This document shows positions 6,251 through 11,422 of a DNA stretch of 11,422 bases, piece by piece; the stretch's first letter is position 1; every line of letters starts with the position of its first letter. The stretch is taken from positions 1-11,422 of the forward strand of contig JAZSED010000062.1 in assembly GCA_045531495.1 (NCBI GenBank), given 5' to 3'. The stretch comes from URNF01 sp045531495 (GTDB taxonomy: Bacteria > Bacillota > Clostridia > Oscillospirales > Acutalibacteraceae). A program made the translations under genes and the position numbers. The notes below the pieces were generated by a model. That model was not told the DNA's origin, searched no databases, and worked only from the letters and a program-made list of their open reading frames with translations.

Positions 6251-7100
6251 AGTTGTCCTCCACAACCTTCTCAGGCGGCTGTTCGAGTAATTCGGGGTTT
6301 TTCAGGTAGCGCTTGAACGCACGGAACGCAAGGGCAAAATAACTGCCCGAGGCGATACGTTCGTCCATAACCAGACCAATGGGAATGCAACGGTCATGCA
6401 CGATTTCACCGTCTAACGTACGGCGCGGCACCTCGCGCATCACGCCGAGCGCCATACCAACGCTGGTGGTACCGAAATCGTATACGTGATGATAAATGTG
6501 GTTGGTGCGGATGGAAGCGAGGTTGGTAATCAGCAAGCTCGCGTGGAACGGGCTCGCTTTGATAATCGCTTTGGGGAGCAAACCATGCTTGTCCATCCAT
6601 TTAAAAATCGCTACACCCACTCGCAAAAGACCGGGGATGGATAACAATGTGTTGATAATTTTATCGGTGGCGTTGGAGCTTTCGTATTTGCGGTTTTCAT
6701 CGACATATTCGCTTACCTTACGGTGTACGTCGAAAATGGTATCGGTGGGCTCCAAATAAATTTTGCTCATGGTTTCATCTTCGCGAGAGCCTGTTTTCAA
6801 TACCACCATACTCACCGTAATATCGTTGTGCTTGTACGCGGTACGGTTGACAATAAAGCGGTTTAAGTGCGGAAATTCCGCTATAGTGCGCAGATATGCC
6901 GCCAATATGAGGGTCATATGGGACAGCTTGATTCCCTGGGTGCCTTTCGCGTGGATATATTTATTCATCGGCTCCACAGGCAGGTTCAAGGTAATCATAT
7001 TCATCGCGTCGTGGCGCTCGGTCATAATGTGCGGCACCACGCGGTAGATGGCGTCTACATTTTTTAACTTTTTACCGTCGGCTCTCAAAAAATCACCCAA
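6249..7100 (-). CDS. E2-acyltransferase/chloramphenicol acetyltransferase-fold protein with altered active site
   Basis: The up-to-283-residue protein resembles the catalytic domain of 2-oxoacid dehydrogenase E2 acyltransferases, without lipoyl or peripheral-subunit-binding domains. Supporting stretches are KLSHMTLILAAYLRTIAEFP (residues 58-77), the IRTNHIYHHVYDFGTTSV-like region and the C-terminal IPIGLVMDERIASG. Classical enzymes have a catalytic HRxxDG motif there; this protein has DERIASG (246-252), so the catalytic His is replaced by Glu and the Asp by Ser. It may use other acyl acceptors or have a non-catalytic role. There is no ATG at the N-terminus: TTG 7100 is the longest start, but TTG 7088 is preceded by GGTGAT, complementary to the 16S 3' end at good spacing, and may be the true start. 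It has its own promoter; no dehydrogenase partner genes are nearby. Confidence 0.78.
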   Translation of the reverse strand: MGDFLRADGKKLKNVDAIYRVVPHIMTERHDAMNMITLNLPVEPMNKYIHAKGTQGIKLSHMTLILAAYLRTIAEFPHLNRFIVNRTAYKHNDITVSMVVLKTGSREDETMSKIYLEPTDTIFDVHRKVSEYVDENRKYESSNATDKIINTLLSIPGLLRVGVAIFKWMDKHGLLPKAIIKASPFHASLLITNLASIRTNHIYHHVYDFGTTSVGMALGVMREVPRRTLDGEIVHDRCIPIGLVMDERIASGSYFALAFRAFKRYLKNPELLEQPPEKVVEDN

Positions 7101-7120
7101 TTCACAATTTATTCACAATT
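7100..7120 (-). repeat. Tandem 10-bp direct repeat at transcript start
   Basis: On the minus strand AATTGTGAAT occurs twice (7120-7111 and 7109-7100) with one base between, an 11-bp period of about one helical turn. It lies just after the -10 box at 7124-7129 and covers the predicted start of transcription, a position suited to a repressor operator. The regulator is unknown. Confidence 0.5.
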
Positions 7121-7123
7121 GGC

Positions 7124-7152
7124 AGTATATCACAAATTTTGTCGATTGTCAA
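7124..7152 (-). promoter_or_regulatory. Consensus extended -10 promoter for the E2-like gene
   Basis: Reading the minus strand, TTGACA (7152-7147) and TATACT (7129-7124) are 17 nt apart with TGA directly before the -10 box, a near-consensus sigma-A promoter. The TGA stop codon of the preceding gene (7151-7149) lies within the -35 box. Confidence 0.88.
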
Positions 7153-7808
7153 TTTTTTGTTAATGCTTCAAGCAACGCTTTGTGTGCGGCGGCGTTCTCC
7201 TTGGCGGCGTCCTTCGCATTGGGCAGTGCGCGCACGCCCCACCAAAGCGCAGGCAGCTGCTCGCTTTTTTCGGTGGCAAGTAAGGTGCCGCTGCCGTCGG
7301 TTGTCGCTGAAACGTCTATCTTTTCAAACAGGGAGCTGCCTTCCTCGGTATACGCGGCAACAAACTTCTGATAACAGTCGGGCTCCATGGCAAACAGCGT
7401 ATATTCATCGGTGTAGAAGGACGCAATCAGCGTTTCCAGCGCAGGATTTCTCTCGCCTGCGGCAACATCGCCTACAGCCAAAGCACGCACCGCAATTTCC
7501 ACCTCTTTATCACCGTCACGGTCGACGGCATAGGGAAGAAGCAGGGGCGGAATATGTTGTTCTGCCGCGGTGGGAATGGGGTTTTGGGTCACCACCGTTA
7601 CGGTGTAATCGGGCGGGTTTTTCCGAAAGAGCGGCGGCAACGCGAAGACGAGCACTGCGATGACTGCAACAAGCTCAACCGCCCACAGAATATATTTACC
7701 CTTGTTTTTTTGCCATTTTTCTTTAGGGGTTAATGGGGTTACATCAATATCCCCAAACGAGCTTTGAATGTTGCGTTTGTCGGTACGGATATACCATTCT
7801 CTGGACAT
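7149..7808 (-). CDS. Unrecognised single-pass membrane protein
   Basis: I do not recognise this 219-residue protein. It has a charged cytoplasmic N-terminus (about 1-38, with KEKWQKNKGK just before the membrane), one hydrophobic segment at about 39-60 and then a 160-residue soluble part rich in Ala, Glu and Asp, with few Cys. By the positive-inside rule the soluble C-terminal part should be outside the cell. There is no lipobox or cleavable signal. The extracellular part has no motif I can name; mixed alpha/beta structure is plausible (EIAVRALAVGD, ALETLIASFYTDEY). ATG 7808 has AAGGAG 7 nt upstream and its own promoter. Its stop lies inside the promoter of the following gene, so the two are close but separately promoted. 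Confidence 0.8.
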   Translation of the reverse strand: MSREWYIRTDKRNIQSSFGDIDVTPLTPKEKWQKNKGKYILWAVELVAVIAVLVFALPPLFRKNPPDYTVTVVTQNPIPTAAEQHIPPLLLPYAVDRDGDKEVEIAVRALAVGDVAAGERNPALETLIASFYTDEYTLFAMEPDCYQKFVAAYTEEGSSLFEKIDVSATTDGSGTLLATEKSEQLPALWWGVRALPNAKDAAKENAAAHKALLEALTKN

Positions 7809-7828
7809 ATGCTCACTCCTTTTTTAGT

Positions 7829-7857
7829 ATCATACACCATTTTGCCTTTTTATGCAA
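7829..7857 (-). promoter_or_regulatory. Sigma-A-type promoter for the membrane protein gene
   Basis: On the minus strand TTGCAT (7857-7852) and TATGAT (7834-7829) are separated by 17 nt, followed by the AAGGAG ribosome binding site. The -35 box lies directly in the tail of the upstream terminator. Confidence 0.78.
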
Positions 7858-7859
7858 CA

Positions 7860-7890
7860 AAAAAGCGGTGAGCAACGCTCACCGCTTTTT
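7860..7890 (-). terminator. Intrinsic terminator of the oadB-like operon
   Basis: A perfect 14-bp stem (13 bp of AAAAGCGGTGAGC at 7861-7873 with GCTCACCGCTTTT at 7877-7889, plus one A-T pair) and a 3-nt loop. On the minus strand the stem runs into a six-T tract. It starts one base after the stop codon of the 48-aa gene. Confidence 0.92.
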
Positions 7891-7891
7891 C

Positions 7892-8038
7892 TCACTTTTT
7901 ATTTTTCGGCTTGGTCGCGTAGTTTAAGAACACGGTGATGCCGATAAGGAGACCCATAACGATAATGATGGTCAGCATACCGGTTCCCATATAGCTCAAA
8001 TACTTTACGAAATTCATAGGATTAAAATCAAAATTCAT
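7892..8038 (-). CDS. OadG-like small membrane subunit of a sodium-pump decarboxylase, 48 aa
   Basis: A 48-codon gene on the minus strand. It encodes MNFDFNPMNFVKYLSYMGTG, then one membrane segment (MLTIIIVMGLLIGITVFLNY) and a basic tail TKPKNKK. The pattern YMGTGMLTIIIVMGLLIGITVFLN matches the transmembrane segment of OadG/MmdD-type gamma subunits, which anchor and stabilise sodium-translocating decarboxylase complexes. It is shorter than classical OadG and lacks the Zn-binding C-terminal region. AGAGGTG 7 nt before the ATG is a good ribosome binding site, and the gene begins 15 nt after the oadB-like stop, so it is translated from the same mRNA. Function is inferred from pattern and neighbour; the existence of the gene is well supported by start, stop and terminator placement. 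Confidence 0.82.
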   Translation of the reverse strand: MNFDFNPMNFVKYLSYMGTGMLTIIIVMGLLIGITVFLNYATKPKNKK

Positions 8039-8053
8039 AATAAGCACCTCTCT

Positions 8054-9184
8054 TTACATAGCGCCGCCGAAGAAGGCGAGGATAAGACCGCCGGCGATAA
8101 CCGAAGCAATCTGACCCGACACGTTAACACCGATGGAGTGCATCAAAAGGAAGTTCTGGTTGTCTTCCGCAAGACCCATTTTGTGTACGATACGACCGGA
8201 CATCGGGAATGCGGAGATGCCTGCCGCGCCAATCATAGGATTGATTTTCTTTTTAAGGAACAGGTTGATAAATTTCGCAAACAGCACGCCGCCTGCGGTA
8301 TCCATAATGAACGCCACAAGGCCGAGACCCATAATGATAAGGGTGGGAATCTGCAGGAATTTCTCGTACTGCATCTGGGTGGCAATGGTAATGCCAAGGA
8401 AGATGGTAACGAGGTTTGCCAGCACCTTCTGTGCGGTTTCCGAAATAGAATCCAGCACACCGCATTCGCGGATAAGGTTACCGAACATTAAGAAGCCGAC
8501 CAGCGAAGCCGCGGAAGGCGCAACCAAGGTCGCCACCACCGTGATAACGATGGGGAACAGGATGCGGGTCAGCTTGGAGACCTGCTTGGGCTCGTACGGC
8601 ATACGGATAAGGCGTTCCTTCTTGGTGGTAAGCAGCTTGATGATGGGCGGCTGAATAATCGGTACCAGCGCCATATAGGAGTAAGCCGCAACCGCAATCT
8701 GACCCTTGAATTCAGAGTTCAGCTTGTTGGCAACAACGATAGCGGTAGGACCGTCCGCCGCACCGATAATAGCAATGGATGCCGCGTCGTTTTCTTTAAA
8801 GAACATAGACGCCGCACAAAGGGTGAAGAAAATACCAAATTGCGCCGCCGCACCGAAAATCATCAATTTCGGGTTGGTGAGCACGGGACCGAAGTCAATC
8901 ATTGCACCGATGCCGATAAACAAAATGAGCGGGAACAGCTCGTTGGCGATGCCGGCGTTGTACAGAACGCTCAAGGCACCGTGTTCCACTTCGCCGCCTT
9001 GCAGCGCCTGGTCAACAGCACCCGAGAAGGGCAGGTTGACAAGAATGGTGCCAAAGCCGATGGGCAACAACAGGGTGGGTTCCATTTCCTTGGCTATCGC
9101 GAGATAGATAAGGATGCCGCCAATAGCCCACATAACGAGATGCTGCCATTGCAATTGGAAAATGTTTTCGTACAGGATTTCCAT
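8054..9184 (-). CDS. OadB/GcdB/MmdB-type sodium ion-translocating decarboxylase beta subunit, orphan
   Basis: The 376-residue polytopic membrane protein is full length for the beta subunit of oxaloacetate, glutaconyl-CoA or methylmalonyl-CoA decarboxylases, which couples decarboxylation of carboxybiotin to Na+ export. Key family motifs are present: GIGAMIDFGP (91-100), GAADGPTAIV (141-150) whose D144 corresponds to the essential Asp of K. pneumoniae OadB, and GVNVSGQIAS (352-361) matching the conserved Asn/Ser region of the last helices. ATG 9184 has AAGGAG 8 nt upstream. The usual partners (carboxyltransferase alpha subunit, biotin carrier) are not in the window; only the small OadG-like gene follows. 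Its leader contains a Mn2+-type riboswitch, so the transported ion or the control logic may differ from a standard Na+ pump. Confidence 0.93.
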   Translation of the reverse strand: MEILYENIFQLQWQHLVMWAIGGILIYLAIAKEMEPTLLLPIGFGTILVNLPFSGAVDQALQGGEVEHGALSVLYNAGIANELFPLILFIGIGAMIDFGPVLTNPKLMIFGAAAQFGIFFTLCAASMFFKENDAASIAIIGAADGPTAIVVANKLNSEFKGQIAVAAYSYMALVPIIQPPIIKLLTTKKERLIRMPYEPKQVSKLTRILFPIVITVVATLVAPSAASLVGFLMFGNLIRECGVLDSISETAQKVLANLVTIFLGITIATQMQYEKFLQIPTLIIMGLGLVAFIMDTAGGVLFAKFINLFLKKKINPMIGAAGISAFPMSGRIVHKMGLAEDNQNFLLMHSIGVNVSGQIASVIAGGLILAFFGGAM

Positions 9185-9221
9185 TTGATATTCTCCTTTT
9201 TGTGAAATTTGTCGAGGAAAT

Positions 9222-9260
9222 AAAAAAGACTCTTATTGCGTAGTTTACGCAATAAGAGTC
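9222..9260 (-). terminator. Riboswitch-controlled terminator in the oadB leader
   Basis: GACTCTTATTGCGTA (minus strand, 9260-9246) pairs perfectly over 15 bp with TACGCAATAAGAGTC (9242-9228) around a 3-nt loop, followed by six T. It ends about 20 nt before the oadB ribosome binding site. Its 5' arm contains the CTCTTA that also closes the aptamer helix P1, so terminator and aptamer exclude each other. Confidence 0.9.
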
Positions 9261-9340
9261 TTGCTTTTTCATACAACGGCGGGTCTTTTGACCGTATTGA
9301 CGCCGATTGTCACGCGGGTGCGTAAGCTACTCCCTCTTAA
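9253..9340 (-). ncRNA. yybP-ykoY (Mn2+) riboswitch aptamer
   Basis: Reading the minus strand from 9339 to 9253. P1 pairs TAAGAG with CTCTTA. On its 5' side follows GGGAGTAGC and on its 3' side AGCAAGA, the hallmark internal-loop sequences of the yybP-ykoY class (GGGGAGUAGC and AGCAAGAC). One arm is the hairpin TTACGC-ACCC-GCGTGA. The other arm pairs CAA-CGGC with GCCGTTG, encloses GTCAATACGG, the second conserved metal-site strand, and closes with GGTC-AAAA-GACC. In established members two such loops dock to form a Mn2+ site. It starts about at the predicted transcription start and feeds into the terminator, so Mn2+ should promote read-through (ON switch). Recognition is from memory of the consensus, not a covariance-model score. 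Confidence 0.87.
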
Positions 9341-9347
9341 CAGGGTC

Positions 9348-9377
9348 ATTTTACCATACCTCTCAAATTTTTGTCAA
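9348..9377 (-). promoter_or_regulatory. Consensus promoter for the riboswitch-oadB transcript
   Basis: On the minus strand TTGACA (9377-9372) and TAAAAT (9353-9348) are 18 nt apart with TGG before the -10 box (extended -10). The predicted start lies about 7 nt downstream, right at the 5' edge of the aptamer. Confidence 0.88.
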
Positions 9378-9392
9378 GAAAATTATTTTTGC

Positions 9393-9421
9393 TTGCGATT
9401 TTTCGACAGATATGCTATATT
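9393..9421 (+). promoter_or_regulatory. Extended -10 promoter for the PAP2 gene
   Basis: TTGCGA (9393-9398) and TATATT (9416-9421) are 17 nt apart with TGC before the -10 box. It is divergent from, and about 15 nt away from, the oadB promoter, so the two may share regulatory proteins. Confidence 0.75.
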
Positions 9422-9464
9422 GACCTTGTGTGAACATACCTACATATATAAAGGAGTATACAAG

Positions 9465-10124
9465 ATGACTGCATTTGCCGCTTGGCTCAATACCGTATTC
9501 GGACCGCTGGATACCGTGGTCGCACAGTTTTTCTTTGGACTGCACGAAGGCCCTTTGGGTGGCTTTTTCGACTTCTTTTTCCCGAACATCACCCACCTGG
9601 GTGATGAAGGACTGTTTTTCATTGTACTCGGGGTGGTATTTTTACTGTTCCCCCGCACCCGCAAGGCAGGCGCCGCGATGTTGATAGCGCTATTGTTCGG
9701 TTTGTTCCTGACCAATATGACCATTAAGCCGCTGGTGGAGCGTCCCCGTCCGTACGTGGATGAGTTGGGTATCTTCCGCGAGTTTTGGACGGCTATCGGT
9801 CACGGCACCGAAAGCGAAAGCGGCTCTTTCCCGTCGGGACACGCCACCTCCGCGTTTGCCGCGATGTTTGCGTTCTTTTGGGCGTTGCCGAAAAAATACA
9901 GCTGGACAGGTCTTGTGTTCGCGGCTGTTATCGGTATGTCCCGTCTGTATATCCACGTGCATTATTGCTCGGACGTGCTGGCGGGTATGGTGGTTGGCTT
10001 TGTGTGCGGCACGGCGGCTTTTCTCATTTTCCACTATATTGAAAAAGCATTGCAAAAGTCCGAAAAGCCTGCCGCAGGGTTTGTGCTGAACAGTTCCGCG
10101 GCAAATCTTTTTAAGAAAGTATAA
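9465..10124 (+). CDS. PAP2-family membrane phosphatase
   Basis: The 219-residue integral membrane protein carries the complete PAP2 phosphatase signature: K88-x6-RP (KPLVERPRP), PSGH at 123-126 and SR-x5-H-x3-D at 159-170 (S159, R160, H166, D170). About five or six hydrophobic segments surround these, placing the active site at the outer membrane face. Relatives are BcrC/PgpB-type lipid phosphatases, which dephosphorylate undecaprenyl pyrophosphate for cell-wall carrier recycling or phosphatidylglycerol phosphate; the substrate cannot be fixed from sequence. AAGGAG (9451-9456) sits 8 nt before ATG 9465. The frame is open further upstream to 9261, but that part is the promoter and riboswitch antisense and is not counted. 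The transporter gene follows 33 nt later, probably as an operon. Confidence 0.93.
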   Translation: MTAFAAWLNTVFGPLDTVVAQFFFGLHEGPLGGFFDFFFPNITHLGDEGLFFIVLGVVFLLFPRTRKAGAAMLIALLFGLFLTNMTIKPLVERPRPYVDELGIFREFWTAIGHGTESESGSFPSGHATSAFAAMFAFFWALPKKYSWTGLVFAAVIGMSRLYIHVHYCSDVLAGMVVGFVCGTAAFLIFHYIEKALQKSEKPAAGFVLNSSAANLFKKV

Positions 10125-10157
10125 ATCATTGAAAAAATTGAGGTGTTGGTATCCAAA

Positions 10158-11420
10158 ATGGATAGTCACAGTATTATCTTAATCGTTGCTATTGTTGTTC
10201 TTATCGGCTTGTCCGCCTTTTTCTCCGCCACCGAGACGGCATTTATGTCCTTAAACCGTGTCAAGGTGAAAAATTTGGCACAGCTTGGAGACAAAAGAGC
10301 CAAACGGGTGTTGCGGTTGTCCGAAAACCCCGACCGTTTGCTGTCTACCGTGCTTATCGGCAACAACATTGTCAATATCGCATCCGCGTCCCTTGCCACC
10401 ATTTTGTTTGTACAGCTGTTTCAGGGCAACGGACCGACCGTCTCAACCGTTGTTATGACGGTGGCGGTGCTGATTTTCGGTGAGGTTACCCCCAAGGGTA
10501 TCGCCAAGGAAATGCCGGAAAAATTTGCGATGAACGTTGCGGGGGTTATTTCCGCATTGGCGGTCATTTTTACGCCGCTGAACTTTTTGCTTGTCAAATT
10601 AAAAGGCGTTATCAGCAAACTGGTTCAGGTGGAGGAGGACAGCGGCATCACCGAAGAAGAGCTGCTTACCATTGTGGATGAGGCAGAGCAGGAGGGCGGT
10701 ATCGACAGCGAGGAAAGCGAGCTTATCCGTAACGCCATTGAATTTACCGACCGCGAGGCGAAGGATATCTTGACACCTCGTATTGACCTTACCGCGGCGG
10801 ACGTTGAGATAACGCCTGAGGAATTGGCGGCTTTATTCCGCGAGACAGGCTTTTCCCGTATTCCCGTTTATAAGGAAACGGTGGATAACATTCTCGGCAT
10901 TATCAATGAAAAGCAGTTTTACAATGCCATGGCGCAGGGCGAGGTCAGCATTGCCGATATGCTGCAACCTGCGTTATGCGTACCCCCGTCGGTAAAAATT
11001 TCCGCACTGTTAAAGCAGATGCAGGAGAAAAAGACCCATATGGCGGTGGTGGTGGACGAGTTTGGCGGCACCGAAGGAATTGTGACCCTGGAAGATATTG
11101 TCGAAGAATTGGTTGGCGAGATTTGGGACGAGCACGACGAGGTAGAGGAGTCCATCCGCGAGGTGGCGCAAAACACTTTTACAGTACCTGCGTCTATGTC
11201 TCTTGCCGATTTCTTCGAGGAGTTTGAGGTGGAGGAAGAAACCGAGGTTGCTACCGTCAACGGCTGGTTGCTCTCCCATATCGGCAAAATTCCCGAGGTA
11301 GGGGACAGCTTTAATTTTGAACATATTACCGTGACGGTATTGACCGTTGACGAACAGCGTGCCGATGACCTGCAGGTCACCGTTCGCCCCCACGAAAAGA
11401 AAACACAAGACGATGAATAA
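10158..11420 (+). CDS. CNNM/CorC (HlyC/CorC)-family transporter with CBS pair
   Basis: The 420-residue protein has the standard order of this family: an N-terminal CNNM (DUF21) membrane domain to about residue 150, with the FFSATETAFMSLNR segment (21-34) and the GEVTPKGIAKE motif (109-118); a CBS pair at about 205-320 ending DEFGGTEGIVTLEDIVEELVGEI-like sequence; and an acidic C-terminal CorC_HlyC domain at about 335-415. Characterised members export or sense Mg2+ or other divalent cations (for example CorC, MpfA, CNNM proteins); the old haemolysin name is not informative. ATG 10158 has GAGGTG about 12 nt upstream; GTG 10143 is an alternative start. It is likely co-transcribed with the PAP2 gene. 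The stop codon TAA ends 2 nt before the window edge. Confidence 0.93.
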   Translation: MDSHSIILIVAIVVLIGLSAFFSATETAFMSLNRVKVKNLAQLGDKRAKRVLRLSENPDRLLSTVLIGNNIVNIASASLATILFVQLFQGNGPTVSTVVMTVAVLIFGEVTPKGIAKEMPEKFAMNVAGVISALAVIFTPLNFLLVKLKGVISKLVQVEEDSGITEEELLTIVDEAEQEGGIDSEESELIRNAIEFTDREAKDILTPRIDLTAADVEITPEELAALFRETGFSRIPVYKETVDNILGIINEKQFYNAMAQGEVSIADMLQPALCVPPSVKISALLKQMQEKKTHMAVVVDEFGGTEGIVTLEDIVEELVGEIWDEHDEVEESIREVAQNTFTVPASMSLADFFEEFEVEEETEVATVNGWLLSHIGKIPEVGDSFNFEHITVTVLTVDEQRADDLQVTVRPHEKKTQDDE

Positions 11421-11422
11421 TA

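Noticed and set aside
5748..6265. Several open frames of 61-126 aa across the repeat region
   Set aside because: They follow hairpin arms, have no ribosome binding sites or domains, and are best explained by stop-poor GC-rich repeat sequence.
7139..7663. 174-aa plus-strand open frame opposite the unrecognised membrane protein
   Set aside because: Composition rich in Arg, Pro and Cys typical of an antisense frame; the minus-strand gene has promoter, ribosome binding site and membrane topology.
8133..8654. 173-aa plus-strand open frame inside the oadB-like gene
   Set aside because: Antisense shadow of a strongly conserved membrane protein gene; no ribosome binding site or recognisable domain.
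9253..9340. Na+-sensing (DUF1646-type) riboswitch as alternative identity of the oadB leader
   Set aside because: Attractive given the sodium-pump family, but the GGGAGTAGC / GTCAATACGG / AGCAAGAC elements and two-arm layout match yybP-ykoY.
9261..9464. N-terminal extension of the PAP2 protein (open frame from 9261)
   Set aside because: It runs through the oadB promoter, the antisense of the riboswitch and the PAP2 promoter; ATG 9465 has an ideal ribosome binding site and begins a normal PAP2 N-terminus.

Overview
The window reads as a piece of a Clostridia-type (Bacillota) chromosome, most like the moderate-GC gut lineages around Oscillospirales. That placement is an inference from gene content and order: rel-dtd-MBL hydrolase-hemZ and mazG-hup-rqcP are both familiar clostridial arrangements. 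Ribosome binding sites are mostly strong and AG-rich, and sigma-A-type promoters are easy to see. There is no tRNA, rRNA, CRISPR array, prophage or recognisable transposase.

Layout. 1-3903 (+) is a tight run: the 3' end of rel (ppGpp synthetase/hydrolase), dtd (D-aminoacyl-tRNA deacylase), a glyoxalase II-like metallo-hydrolase, hemZ (radical SAM) and a uridine-kinase-like P-loop kinase that overlaps hemZ by 38 nt. 3911-5874 (+) has a small zinc-ribbon protein with its own promoter, then mazG, hup (HU) and rqcP, with terminators after mazG and hup. 5875-6248 has no gene. It is a dense series of hairpins bounded by a perfect 15-bp inverted repeat, followed by two strong terminators that separate it from the convergent genes on the minus strand.

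6249-9184 is minus strand: an E2-acyltransferase-like protein with an altered active-site motif, an unrecognised single-pass membrane protein, and a two-gene unit made of a 48-aa OadG-like membrane protein and an OadB/GcdB-type sodium-pump beta subunit. No carboxyltransferase alpha subunit or biotin carrier is present in the window. 9185-9464 is a divergent regulatory region. Rightwards it drives a PAP2 phosphatase and a CNNM/CorC-type transporter (9465-11420).

The most interesting point is the leader of the oadB-like gene. A consensus promoter on the minus strand starts a transcript that begins almost directly with what reads as a yybP-ykoY (Mn2+) riboswitch. Its closing helix shares bases with a perfect 15-bp terminator hairpin placed just before the oadB ribosome binding site. 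This predicts that Mn2+ turns on a stand-alone decarboxylase-beta/gamma-like membrane pair, suggesting a role in cation (possibly Mn2+) handling rather than, or besides, decarboxylation. The CNNM/CorC gene on the other side of the same intergenic region fits a metal-ion theme.
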